Origin: Bacteroidaceae bacterium | GTDB taxonomy: Bacteria; Bacteroidota; Bacteroidia; Bacteroidales; Bacteroidaceae | Assembly: GCA_017940605.1 (NCBI GenBank) | Contig: JAGAYF010000061.1 | Coordinates: forward strand, 1 to 40,703 | Length of the DNA stretch: 40,703 nucleotides | Reading direction: 5' to 3' | Shown: piece by piece, positions 23,462 to 32,375 of the stretch | How the letters are laid out: each line of letters begins with the position of its first letter | How positions within the stretch are numbered: position 1 is the stretch's first letter | Translations under genes and position numbers: made by a program | Notes under the pieces: generated by a model | Databases searched by the model: none | Seen by the model: only the letters and a program-made list of their open reading frames with translations | Told to the model about the DNA's origin: nothing

Positions 23462-24355
23462 TTATCTCAGCTTGAAGTCGGCCTGTATGAAGAAGTGGTC
23501 GCTGGGGTACATCCTGCCCACGTGGTCCTTGACATACTGTGCGTCCAGCACCTCAATGCCGCCTCGGTAGAAGATGAAGTCAATGCGCCGGTTGCGCTTG
23601 GGCTTGTAGTCCACGCCGTTGAACGCGTGGGCGCTGAAGCCGGCCTCGCCCATGCCGTGCATGCTTTCATACATTTCCCTCCACCCGGGCTGGGCGTGCA
23701 GGTACTGGATGGCGTAGTTCTGCAGGCCCGAGTTGAAGTCGCCGCAGAGCACCTGGGGGAAGTCCTCGGCATACTGGGCGCACTCCTTGACGATGATCTT
23801 GACTTGCTCGCGGCGGGCCGAGTCCACCTTGTGGTCCAGGTGGGTGTCCAGGAAGCGCATCTCCTTGCCCGTCTTCCTGTCGCGTACACGCACCCAATTG
23901 CAGTGGCGGGCGCGGTTGGTGTCCCACGACACGCTGCCGCCTATGAGCGGTTCTTCCGACAGCCAGTAGCCGCCGGCCGACACGAACTCAAAGCGTTTCT
24001 TGCTGAACAGGATGACGTTCTTGCCTATGAAGTGGTAGCCCTCGGTATAGGGGTCCATCTCGGGTCCCTCGAAGCCAAAGGCCATGTAGTCCTTGCATTT
24101 CTCCTTGAAGTAGGCGTAGGAATCGTAGATGACCTCCTGCAGGCAGATGACGTCGGGTTTGCGCTTCAGCACAGTGCCGACGCACAGGTCGCGGCGGTTC
24201 TCCCACACCCGCTCGGGGTAGGGGGCATCGTCGTCCAGTCCGGTAATGCGTATGTTGCATGTCATGATGCGGTACTCATCGGCCGCGCGTCCCTTGCCCA
24301 GGGCACTCAGGCACAGCACAAGGAGGAAAAGGGAAAGTAGTAGGGTACGTTTCAT
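23462..24355 (-). CDS. Secreted endonuclease/exonuclease/phosphatase-family hydrolase
   Basis: A 297-residue protein with an N-terminal signal peptide (LLLSLFLLVLCLSALG). EEP-fold motifs are present in order: MTCNIRI, VICLQEV (metal-binding Glu), THLDHKVDSAR, LCGDFNSG, RRIDFIFYRG and YPSDHFFIQADF (catalytic Asp-His). These cover DNase I-like nucleases, sphingomyelinases and phosphoinositide phosphatases; the substrate is unknown. Its neighbours in a sugar-catabolic operon, next to a GDPD, suggest a periplasmic phosphodiesterase or phosphatase for nutrients rather than a nuclease. Confidence 0.87.
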   Translation of the reverse strand: MKRTLLLSLFLLVLCLSALGKGRAADEYRIMTCNIRITGLDDDAPYPERVWENRRDLCVGTVLKRKPDVICLQEVIYDSYAYFKEKCKDYMAFGFEGPEMDPYTEGYHFIGKNVILFSKKRFEFVSAGGYWLSEEPLIGGSVSWDTNRARHCNWVRVRDRKTGKEMRFLDTHLDHKVDSARREQVKIIVKECAQYAEDFPQVLCGDFNSGLQNYAIQYLHAQPGWREMYESMHGMGEAGFSAHAFNGVDYKPKRNRRIDFIFYRGGIEVLDAQYVKDHVGRMYPSDHFFIQADFKLR

Positions 24356-24373
24356 GTGATTCTGTTGTAGAGA

Positions 24374-25750
24374 TTATTCCTCGGGCCGGAAGTACACACC
24401 CTCCTGTCGCAGGGCATCCTGAAGCGCGCTTACGTTCACTTGGGCAGGGGCTACGCCGGCCTTGACTGCCAGCTGGGCCGCCTTGCCTGCGGCTTCGCCT
24501 GTAGCCATACAGATGGACATGACGCGCGTGGAAGCCATGGCCTCATGGGTGGTGGAGATGCAGCGTCCGGCCAGCAACAGGCCGTCCACGCCCTTGGGTA
24601 TAAGGCAGCGGTAGGGTATGTCGTAGCAGTCGTCGCACCACTCCAGCGTGCAGTCGCCGCCCACGGGATGGTGCAAGTCGATGGGGTAGGACGCGGCACA
24701 GATGGCGTCGGGGAAGCGGTGTCCCTGCAGTACGTCGTCGCGAGTGAGCATGTACTTGCCCACCACACGGCGGCTCTCACGCGTGCCCAGGAAGGGGGCG
24801 ACCTTGTCCACCCATGCGTTTTCAAAGCCGGGTACGTAGGCCTTGAGGTAGCGCACTACTTCTTCGTTCTGGCGGTGTGCCTCAAACGTGGCTTCGGTGT
24901 TGTCCTTCGGGTCGAGGGCATCCGTGCCATTGACGCGTGACATGTTAATCCACATTTCGTCGGGGGCAATGCCCGTCATGATGATGGTACGCTCCACGTT
25001 GATGTTCATTCCTGCCTGCCTTGCCTCATGAATTTTGCGGCGCATACCTACGAATGTAAAGTTGGCATCGGTGCGGAAGAATTCGTTGGGAATGATGTCC
25101 ACATCGTACTCCTCGGGATGGTCGGCCACACTCTCGCGCAGCTTCTTAATGTCTATGCCGCGCATGGAGAACATGATGGTGGGCGGTTGCATGCGTCCTT
25201 CATCGTTGCCTTTCTCAATCTGCGCCCCTGCACGTGCTGCCACGTCTCCGTCGCCGGTACAATCAATGACAGTCTTGGCCAAGATGGCCTCGCGGCCTGC
25301 CTTGCTTTCAATGATGACACCTTTTACGGTGTGGTCCTCCATGATTACATCGGTGCAGAGCGTGTACATCAGCACGTCTACATGGCTTTCTTCCATGATC
25401 TCAGTGGCCAGCTTCTTCGATGCTTCACCTCCAATCATGGTGAGACTCACATGGAGAGGGCATGCGCGATGTCCCGTGGCTTGGCCGCGTGCTTGCAGGC
25501 GGTGGACGAAGTCCGAGGGAAGTCCCTTGATGATTTCATTGCCTTTGCGCCCCAGGAAGCCCAGGATGGGCAAGCCTATGGTAAGGTTGCCGCCCAGATA
25601 GCTGCGGTTCTCTATGAGCATGACCTTAAGGCCATCGGCTGCCGCAGCTTGTGCGGCCATAATACCGGCAGGACCTCCGCCTACGACCAGGATATCTACC
25701 TCTGCACGTACGGGAATGTGCCTTGCAGGCTCTATGATTTCTTTTATCAT
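24374..25750 (-). CDS. FAD-dependent oxidoreductase, paralogue 2
   Basis: A 458-residue flavoprotein of the FAD_oxidored (PF12831-like) type. The dinucleotide-binding motif is VDILVVGGGPAGIMAAQAAA (about 18-37), followed by LIENRSYLGGNLTIGLPILG, the central IDCTGDGDVAARAG and the C-terminal GLLLAGRCISTTHEAMASTRVMS. The substrate is unknown. It is a close paralogue of the next upstream gene, with blocks identical over tens of residues. No signal peptide is present, so it is cytoplasmic. It begins 26 bases after its paralogue. Confidence 0.9.
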   Translation of the reverse strand: MIKEIIEPARHIPVRAEVDILVVGGGPAGIMAAQAAAADGLKVMLIENRSYLGGNLTIGLPILGFLGRKGNEIIKGLPSDFVHRLQARGQATGHRACPLHVSLTMIGGEASKKLATEIMEESHVDVLMYTLCTDVIMEDHTVKGVIIESKAGREAILAKTVIDCTGDGDVAARAGAQIEKGNDEGRMQPPTIMFSMRGIDIKKLRESVADHPEEYDVDIIPNEFFRTDANFTFVGMRRKIHEARQAGMNINVERTIIMTGIAPDEMWINMSRVNGTDALDPKDNTEATFEAHRQNEEVVRYLKAYVPGFENAWVDKVAPFLGTRESRRVVGKYMLTRDDVLQGHRFPDAICAASYPIDLHHPVGGDCTLEWCDDCYDIPYRCLIPKGVDGLLLAGRCISTTHEAMASTRVMSICMATGEAAGKAAQLAVKAGVAPAQVNVSALQDALRQEGVYFRPEE

Positions 25751-25776
25751 ATTATATATATGTATCTGTTCTTGTG

Positions 25777-27138
25777 CTAACCCAGGTAAGCCCCAGTCTG
25801 TTTCAGCTCATCGCGCAACACATCAACATCCACGTCGGCTGGCTGTACCCCAGTGCGCAGTGCTATGCGGGCGGCACGACCTGCGGCTTCACCAAGAGCC
25901 ATACAGGTGGACATGACGCGGGTGGAAGCCATGGCTTCGTGGTTCATGGAGGAGCAACGTCCGGCCACGAGCAAGTTATTGATGTCTTTGGGGAGCAGGC
26001 AACGGTAAGGGATATCATAATCCTCAGGGCAGAAATACATGGTACAGTCTCCGCCCTTGGCATGATGGATGTCTACAGGATATCCGCCCACTGCGATGGC
26101 ATCGGGGAAGCGACGGCACGCAAGGATGTCCTCTGCGGTCAGCACATAGCGGCCCTCCATGACGCGGCTCTCGCGAATGCCCATGAATGGTGCAACCTTT
26201 TCTACGTGGGCATGCTCGAATCCGGGCACGAATTCCTGCAAATAGCGCGTTACTTCCTGCATTTGCTTACGAGCGGTGATTTCTCCGTAGGTATAGCTTT
26301 CAGGTAGGGTAGAGTCTACGCCGTTGACGCGTGTCATATTCACCCATATTTCGTCATCTTTCAAGCCAGTGATGAGGATAGTGCGTGCAACGGGGATATT
26401 GATGCCCTTGGCCTGCGCTTCCTTGATTTGTGTGCGCAGCCCAACGGTGATAAACATACCTTCCTTGAACTGTTCGGGTGGCATCACGTCCATATCGTAT
26501 ACTTCAGGGTGAAGTACGATGGCATCGCGCAGCTTTTGCATTTCTACACCGCGCATTTGATACATCAGCGTGGGGGGTTGCATGCCACCTTCGGCGTTTC
26601 CTTTGTGCATTGTCACACCTGCCTTAGCGGCTACGTCACCATCGCCGGTACAATCTATGACAGTCTTGGCCAAGATAGCTTCGCGACCCGCCTTGCTTTC
26701 AATGATAACGCCTTTCACTTGGTTTCCATCGCGCAGTACTCCGGCCACAAACACATACATCAGAACTTCCACGCCCTTTTCCTCCATGATTTCCAATGCT
26801 ACATCCTTTACGGCTTCCGAATTGATGATGGTAAGGCTCATGTGGTTCTTGCAAGGTTTGTGTTCACTGGCACCGCCGCATGCTTTCAGCCGGTCAATGA
26901 GATTTTGTGGAAGTCCTTGAATGATTTGTTTGCCTTGACGGTTGAGATATCCCAATATGGGGAGGCCAATGGTTAGGTTGCCGCCCAGAAAGCCGCGACT
27001 TTCCAGCAACATCACTTTTACGTTCTCACCACTTGCGGCCTGGGCAGCCATAATGCCCGAAGGACCGCCGCCCACCACGAGCACATCAACCTCTGCACGT
27101 ATAGGAATTTGTCTGGCGGGTTCATGAATAGTTTTCAT
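25777..27138 (-). CDS. FAD-dependent oxidoreductase, paralogue 1
   Basis: A 453-residue flavoprotein with EVDVLVVGGGPSGIMAAQAA near the N-terminus, FLGGNLTIGLPILGYLN, IDCTGDGDVAAKAG and LLVAGRCSSMNHEAMASTRVMS. It matches the neighbouring downstream paralogue over its whole length, roughly half of residues identical by eye, with one stretch of more than 30 identical residues ending in DVAA. The pair might oxidise a sugar, polyol or sugar acid taken up by the adjacent MFS transporter, or form a heteromeric enzyme. Both assignments of substrate are guesses. Confidence 0.9.
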   Translation of the reverse strand: MKTIHEPARQIPIRAEVDVLVVGGGPSGIMAAQAASGENVKVMLLESRGFLGGNLTIGLPILGYLNRQGKQIIQGLPQNLIDRLKACGGASEHKPCKNHMSLTIINSEAVKDVALEIMEEKGVEVLMYVFVAGVLRDGNQVKGVIIESKAGREAILAKTVIDCTGDGDVAAKAGVTMHKGNAEGGMQPPTLMYQMRGVEMQKLRDAIVLHPEVYDMDVMPPEQFKEGMFITVGLRTQIKEAQAKGINIPVARTILITGLKDDEIWVNMTRVNGVDSTLPESYTYGEITARKQMQEVTRYLQEFVPGFEHAHVEKVAPFMGIRESRVMEGRYVLTAEDILACRRFPDAIAVGGYPVDIHHAKGGDCTMYFCPEDYDIPYRCLLPKDINNLLVAGRCSSMNHEAMASTRVMSTCMALGEAAGRAARIALRTGVQPADVDVDVLRDELKQTGAYLG

Positions 27139-27168
27139 ACGAGTATATATTATATGAATTGATTTTTG

Positions 27169-28464
27169 TCATTCTGCTGATTCGGGTCTCACCATTTTCC
27201 ACAGTATGAGTGCCGCCACCAAGTGTAGTGTACCCATTACGATGAACAGGATTTGCCATGCGCTTTCTGGAATGGATCCTACAAATTGATTGAACACCAC
27301 GCTGCCCAGTGCGCCTGCACCGCAGCATGTTCCCATCACTGTGGCCACGTTGCGTATAGGGAATGTCTCAGCCAGCACCACGGGTAGTGTGTACAGCCAG
27401 CTCAGGCACAAGGCTGCTACCAAGCTGAAAATAGCTATGACCCACCCAATCTTCCACGAGAAAGCCATAGTTTCATTGCCAGCAATGTAGGGAACAAGGG
27501 CGCACAACGGAGCTATTACAACAATGCTGATGAGCATCCTCTTGCGGGCCGAGAGGGCACTGCGGCCTCGCTTTATCATGTTGTCGCTCCACATAGAAGT
27601 GACAATACCGCCAATGGCACCTACCAGAAATGGTATGCCTCCTATCCACTGTATCATATCCAGTGTCTGCTGCGTGCTCAGTCCCTCCTGTTTTCCCATG
27701 TTGCGCAGGAAACCAGGTAGCCAGAAGCAGCAGAAGTACCATACGGGGTCGCTCACCAGTCGGATGAGCACACCGCCCCAAAGAGTGCGCTTTCTAAACA
27801 GTCCTTTCATGGTGAAAGCCTTGCGTTCCTTGCCTGATAGGGTCGTTGTATCGGCATGGATGGTCTTGCCCAAAACCTCCTGCGGCGGAGTCTTGTAGAT
27901 GTACTTCCATGCCACGGCAATGGCTATACCTATAATACCTGAGATGATGAACACATATTGCCAGTATGAGAACAGGCGCATGAGCCAAGCAATAACCAAC
28001 GGTGCTACTACTGCCCCAAGCGATCCGCCTACGGTACAAAGACTGTTGGCAGTGGCGCGTTGACGCTTTTCAAACCATAATGTGACTGCTACCAACTGAC
28101 CTGCAAAGATGGTCGGCTCTGCTAATCCCAATATACCCCTACATAGCGTAAATAGCCACACATTAGGTGACATACCGCCGCCTATGCAGGCTAGCGACCA
28201 AACGGCTATGCCCCCTTGCAACACCCGTTTAGGCCCGAATCGATCTACCAAGATGCCTGACATGGGGTACATCAGTGCGTAGCAAATCAGAAATACATTA
28301 ACTATCCATGCATACTCAAAGTCGCCGATTTGGTAATGCTCCAATATCTCGGGCTTCAGTATGGACAACAATTGACGGTCCAAATAGTTGCATATGATGG
28401 CAATGAACATCGTAGCTACTATGAGCCACTTGCGTTTATTGGGGTCAGAAAGGATGCGAAACAT
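27169..28464 (-). CDS. MFS transporter, anion:cation symporter (hexuronate-type) family
   Basis: A 431-residue protein with twelve predicted membrane segments. ACS-family features are NYLDRQLLSILKPEI in helix 1 (the ExuT/DgoT-like YxDR motif), YPMSGILVDRFGPKRVL in loop 2-3, CRGILGLAEPTIFAG and the helix 5 GGSLGAVVAPLV. Such transporters take up sugar acids such as glucuronate, galactonate or glycerate. It lies between the kinase and the two oxidoreductases, so it probably imports the substrate of this pathway. Confidence 0.9.
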   Translation of the reverse strand: MFRILSDPNKRKWLIVATMFIAIICNYLDRQLLSILKPEILEHYQIGDFEYAWIVNVFLICYALMYPMSGILVDRFGPKRVLQGGIAVWSLACIGGGMSPNVWLFTLCRGILGLAEPTIFAGQLVAVTLWFEKRQRATANSLCTVGGSLGAVVAPLVIAWLMRLFSYWQYVFIISGIIGIAIAVAWKYIYKTPPQEVLGKTIHADTTTLSGKERKAFTMKGLFRKRTLWGGVLIRLVSDPVWYFCCFWLPGFLRNMGKQEGLSTQQTLDMIQWIGGIPFLVGAIGGIVTSMWSDNMIKRGRSALSARKRMLISIVVIAPLCALVPYIAGNETMAFSWKIGWVIAIFSLVAALCLSWLYTLPVVLAETFPIRNVATVMGTCCGAGALGSVVFNQFVGSIPESAWQILFIVMGTLHLVAALILWKMVRPESAE

Positions 28465-28480
28465 GTATCGGTGTTGTGGT

Positions 28481-30157
28481 TTATCGGGCTATCTTCTGTT
28501 CCTTTTCTGTGAATCCGCCCAAGTCCATGTATCGTTCGTAGCGTTTCAGCAGGAGTTGGGTACGCTCAGTTTGGGGCTTGTATACACGCGAGCACGTCTT
28601 GCACAAAGCCTCTTGGGCAGCCTTTACCGTGGGGTAGATGCCAGCTACCGTAGCAGCGTGGATAATAGAGCCCATGGCACCTGCTTGTTTGCAGTCGGAG
28701 ATGGCCAGGTCACGTTCCAGCACATCGGCAATGAGTTGCATCATGAGGGGTGACTTCTGAGCAATGCCGCCAATACCTATCAGGCGATTGATGACTACCC
28801 CGTATTTCTGTAGGTGGTCTATGACACGCTTGGTGGCAAAAGCTGTGGCTTCGGCCAGGGCATAGTATATGTCGGCGGCACTTGTGGAAAGGTCCATGCT
28901 GGTAATAGTGGCCTTCAGAGAATGGTCGCTGAAGGGGGAGCGGCGTCCGTTAAACCAGTCGGTGGCCAGTGGCGAGGCTACCGAGATATTGAGCTTCCCG
29001 GCTTCTTCCGAGAGCTTCATCAGAATCTTGTCTTCCATGTCGGCGGCCAGTTTTTCACGAGTGGTGTTGTCTATGAGTTCACTCTTCTCCAACAGGGCTC
29101 TGATGGGCCACGACATGAGACTCTTGAACCATGCAAACACGTCGCCCATGGCCGACAAACCCGACTCAAAACCTTGCATGCCGGCTAGAATAGAACCGTC
29201 TACTTGTCCGAAAACACCATCAACGATGCGGTCACCCATTTCCTCCTTGGGCATTACCGACATGTAGCAGGCTGATGTTCCCAAATTCATCACCATGGTG
29301 CCATATTCTATGCCACCCCCCACAGCACCAGAGTGGGAATCTACGTTGCCTGCGCCCAAAGCGATTCCTTCGGGCAGTCCCAGAATCTGTGCCCACTCGG
29401 CACACAGATGGCCCACACATTCATGGGCTCCATAGTTTACTGTGGCCAGATGGCTACGGATGGGCAGCAATATGGGGTCGAGTTGTTGGAAGAAATCCTC
29501 GGGTGGATAGCCTCCCCATTCTTCCGACCACATCCACTTGGCGGCTGTGACGCAGTGGCCTTGCTTGATGTCAGTGTAGTCTGTATAGCCTGCCAACAGG
29601 GCTGGAATGAAGTCGCAGATCTCTATGGCCGTCCAAGCGTCGGCGGGATCTATGCGGCCATTGCGCAGCATGTGCCACACTTTGGCCCAGAAACACTCGG
29701 CCGAGTAGTAGTTGCCCGTAAACTTGGCGTAGTTGGTGGGACTGGTTTCCAGTACTTCGTTGATGCGGTCGGCCTCAGCATGTCCTGTATGGTCCTTCCA
29801 GATGACAAACATGGCATCGGGATTCTCTTCGTATTTTTCCTGCAAAGCCAGTGGACGACCTTGTCGGTCGGCCATACACACGGTGCTGGCCGTAGTGTCC
29901 AATGCCAGGCCCTTCACTTGGGCGGCTTCTTCAGGGTGGCGGCTTGTGATGGCCTGCACGGTGGTTTGCAGTGTCTCCAAATAGTCTTTGGGATGATGGC
30001 GGAACTGAGCTATTGCTTTGTCGGTGTACAGGCCTTTCATCCACCGTGGATAGTAAGCCACTTCAGTGTCAACTTCTTCGCCTGTCAGGGCGTTGACCAA
30101 TAGGGCACGGCAGGAATCTGTGCCAAATTCCAAGCCGATAACGTATACATTTTCCAT
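28481..30157 (-). CDS. FGGY carbohydrate kinase, ribulokinase (AraB)-like
   Basis: The ATG at 30157 (MENVYVIGLEFG) is preferred because the -7 box at 30181-30188 would leave an upstream GTG start outside the transcript; 558 residues result. FGGY features are GLEFGTDSCRALLV, LALDTTAS, the AraB hallmark AMFVIWKDHTGHAEADRI, GNVDSHSGAVGGG and the ATP-site GIGGIAQKSPLMMQLIADVL. Length and the WKDHT motif fit ribulokinase. No araA or araD is present, so the true sugar may be another ketose or polyol. It leads the six-gene operon. Confidence 0.9.
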   Translation of the reverse strand: MENVYVIGLEFGTDSCRALLVNALTGEEVDTEVAYYPRWMKGLYTDKAIAQFRHHPKDYLETLQTTVQAITSRHPEEAAQVKGLALDTTASTVCMADRQGRPLALQEKYEENPDAMFVIWKDHTGHAEADRINEVLETSPTNYAKFTGNYYSAECFWAKVWHMLRNGRIDPADAWTAIEICDFIPALLAGYTDYTDIKQGHCVTAAKWMWSEEWGGYPPEDFFQQLDPILLPIRSHLATVNYGAHECVGHLCAEWAQILGLPEGIALGAGNVDSHSGAVGGGIEYGTMVMNLGTSACYMSVMPKEEMGDRIVDGVFGQVDGSILAGMQGFESGLSAMGDVFAWFKSLMSWPIRALLEKSELIDNTTREKLAADMEDKILMKLSEEAGKLNISVASPLATDWFNGRRSPFSDHSLKATITSMDLSTSAADIYYALAEATAFATKRVIDHLQKYGVVINRLIGIGGIAQKSPLMMQLIADVLERDLAISDCKQAGAMGSIIHAATVAGIYPTVKAAQEALCKTCSRVYKPQTERTQLLLKRYERYMDLGGFTEKEQKIAR

Positions 30158-30180
30158 TGTTAAGTTTTTAATATTTGCCA

Positions 30181-30188
30181 CAAAGTTA
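30181..30188 (-). promoter_or_regulatory. -7 box of the kinase operon promoter
   Basis: On the minus strand TAACTTTG matches TAnnTTTG. It lies 24 bases before the kinase start chosen at 30157, so the leader would be very short. No clear -33 was found. Confidence 0.55.
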
Positions 30189-30332
30189 CATTTTTTTAAG
30201 GGAATATATACGTATCACTTCTATTTTTGCCACCCAAATGCAATATTCCTTCACTATCCCATGTTTCGGCATCATACCAAAAGATAAGACAGACATCCTG
30301 CACAAATAAGTTAAAGGGGCAACTTTACAAAA

Positions 30333-31889
30333 TTATAAATCAATAGGATTGGGAGGTGGCTCTCCAAATGGATCGTCGTCAGGAATGGGCATGGACTCCT
30401 CATCGTGCATGTCATTCAGTTTTGAACCCGTTTGGTACGGCCTGACAACGCTCATGTCAATGTCGTCCTCGGGGTTTTCAAAACGCGCATACTCCCCTTT
30501 GAAATTCAGGCGTACGTCGGCAACTGCACCGTTGCGGTGCTTGGCTACTATAATCTCTGCAATTCCGCGCAGGTCGCGTCCCTGATCGTCTTTCTTCATT
30601 CCGTAGTATTCCGGTCGGTGAATAAAGATCACAATGTCGGCATCCTGCTCAATTGCGCCCGATTCTCGCAAATCGCTGAGTTGAGGGCGCTTGCTCTGGC
30701 TGTTATTCTCTGCTCCAGGGCCAGGTCCTCTCTGTTCCACGCTTCGGTTAAGCTGGCTCAGGGCAATGATGGGAATGTTCAGTTCCTTTGCCATTCCTTT
30801 CAGCGTGCGGCTGATGGTACTTACTTCCTCTTGGCGGCTGCCGAAGCGCGCTCCGCTGGCATTCATGAGCTGCAAATAGTCTATCATGATGATTTTCACA
30901 CCGTGTTCCCTCACCAATCGGCGTGCTTTGGTGCGCAATTCATAGATGGAGAGCGACGGAGTGTCATCTATGTACAATGGTTTTCCCTGCAGTTTCTTTA
31001 GATTGGCATCGAGCCGTCCCCATTCCTCCTTCGACAACTGTCCGTTGCGGATTTTCTTGCCTTCTATCATGCAGACATTGGTAATAAGGCGGTTGATGAG
31101 TTGGACATTGCTCATTTCCAATGAGAACAAGGCCATGGGAATGCTTTGGTCGGCAGCAATGTTGCGGGCCATGGAGAGCGCAAAGGCCGTCTTACCCATG
31201 GCAGGGCGTGCAGCGATGATGATCAAGTCCGATTTCTGCCAGCCGCTGGTGATATTGTCCAGTGCCGTATACCCACTGGCTATTCCGCTCATGCCATCGG
31301 GGCGCTTAGCCGCGTCTTCCAGCATCTTGATGGCCTCTTCAATGACGGGGTCTATATGAACGAAATCCTTGCGGTGGTTGTTCTGCGTCAGTTCAAAGAT
31401 TCCAGCCTCCGTTTGCTGGAGAAGCTCCGCCACGTCGGTCGTTTCGTCAAATGCCCCCGACTGAATCTTGCTGGTAAAGCTGATAAGCTGGCGCAGCATG
31501 TACTTCTGGGCAATGATTCCGGCGTAATACTCAATGTTGGCCGCACCGCTGACCGTATCGCACAGGCTGGCAATGTAGTATGGACCGCCAATTTCCTCCA
31601 ACTGCCCGTTGGAACGTACCTTCTCGGTAACGGTGAGCATGTCGACGGGCATGTCGCTCATGTTCAGCTCCCTTACGGCTTCATATATCTTCTGATGGCG
31701 TGGGTCGTAGAAACTTTCGGGTTTCAATATCTCGCTCACGATTCCAAACGCCTCATGGTCTACCATGACAGAGCCTAAGACGGCTTTCTCCAGGTCGAGG
31801 GCCTGGGGCTGCAGATGGTTGCCAAAATTTTCTTCCTGCGTTGCTTCGTGCTGACGAGTCCTTCGGGTTGTTCTGTTGTTGTCGGGCAT
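30333..31889 (-). CDS. dnaB: Replicative DNA helicase DnaB
   Basis: The frame is open further upstream, but ATG at 31889 (MPDNNRTTRR) gives the expected 518-residue protein; the extension reads as a shadow of the divergent gene. The N-terminal domain has DLEKAVLGSVMVDHEAF and SLCDTVSGAANIEYYA; the RecA-like domain has Walker A in AARPAMGKTAFALSMA, IIMIDYLQLM (Walker B) and SQLNRSVEQRG, with the arginine finger region FRRPEYY-like IFIHRPEYYG. It unwinds DNA at the replication fork. A -7 box sits at 31934-31941 on the minus strand. The C-terminal tail is acidic and proline-rich. Confidence 0.96.
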   Translation of the reverse strand: MPDNNRTTRRTRQHEATQEENFGNHLQPQALDLEKAVLGSVMVDHEAFGIVSEILKPESFYDPRHQKIYEAVRELNMSDMPVDMLTVTEKVRSNGQLEEIGGPYYIASLCDTVSGAANIEYYAGIIAQKYMLRQLISFTSKIQSGAFDETTDVAELLQQTEAGIFELTQNNHRKDFVHIDPVIEEAIKMLEDAAKRPDGMSGIASGYTALDNITSGWQKSDLIIIAARPAMGKTAFALSMARNIAADQSIPMALFSLEMSNVQLINRLITNVCMIEGKKIRNGQLSKEEWGRLDANLKKLQGKPLYIDDTPSLSIYELRTKARRLVREHGVKIIMIDYLQLMNASGARFGSRQEEVSTISRTLKGMAKELNIPIIALSQLNRSVEQRGPGPGAENNSQSKRPQLSDLRESGAIEQDADIVIFIHRPEYYGMKKDDQGRDLRGIAEIIVAKHRNGAVADVRLNFKGEYARFENPEDDIDMSVVRPYQTGSKLNDMHDEESMPIPDDDPFGEPPPNPIDL

Positions 31890-31933
31890 GGACGGTTCTC
31901 CTGTGTTGTCTGTTCGTATAGGGGTTATATTTT

Positions 31934-31941
31934 TTGCAAAG
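31934..31941 (-). promoter_or_regulatory. -7 box of dnaB
   Basis: On the minus strand TAACTTTG followed by C matches the consensus, 45 bases before the dnaB start. It supports the internal ATG at 31889, because the longer frame would begin upstream of this promoter. Confidence 0.6.
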
Positions 31942-31987
31942 TTACGAATAAATAGCCCATACTGCTGCCAGTTTTTTGCTTTTTTCC

Positions 31988-31995
31988 TAATTTTG
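31988..31995 (+). promoter_or_regulatory. -7 box of the small membrane protein and SDR pair
   Basis: TAATTTTG followed by C fits the -7 consensus, 20 bases before the start codon at 32016, so the leader would be very short. It is divergent from the dnaB promoter. Confidence 0.5.
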
Positions 31996-32015
31996 CACGA
32001 AATTCCTTCTGCAGC

Positions 32016-32375
32016 ATGTACTATCAGTTTTTCATCACGTTGGCAGTGCTGGGAATCCTTTTCCTCCTCACCCATAATTGGCGAAACAGGAATGGGCGTT
32101 CCACCCGTCGCGCCATCTACCGCACCTATGTGCATTATGGTTCCGACGCTGCCCGCAAGCATCTTCGGCAGATGGTGCGGAACGATTGGCAGACGGTCTT
32201 CATTTTCGGAATCGTGATGATTGTCTTTGCAGCAACGTCCGATGGCAACCTGTTCTACATGGCCGTCATGACGGCGGCTTTTTTGTTCTATATGTACAAG
32301 GCGTGGAAAGACAGCCAGCTGAAGAAGGAAATTGACGAATGGGACAAAAACTACAACACACACGATGAAGAATAG
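32016..32375 (+). CDS. Small integral membrane protein of unknown function
   Basis: A 119-residue protein with three hydrophobic segments (about 4-20, 61-73 and 78-93), a basic stretch between the first and second (HNWRNRNGRSTRRAIYRTYVHYG) and an acidic, charged C-terminus (KEIDEWDKNYNTHDEE). I recognise no family. It overlaps the following SDR gene by 11 bases, so the two are translationally coupled. It is divergent from dnaB with a promoter 20 bases upstream. Confidence 0.75.
   Translation: MYYQFFITLAVLGILFLLTHNWRNRNGRSTRRAIYRTYVHYGSDAARKHLRQMVRNDWQTVFIFGIVMIVFAATSDGNLFYMAVMTAAFLFYMYKAWKDSQLKKEIDEWDKNYNTHDEE

Noticed and set aside
22538..24340. A 600-codon open frame on the plus strand
   Set aside because: It runs antisense to the well-supported GDPD and EEP hydrolase genes and is explained by their high third-position G+C; the translation shows no recognisable domain.
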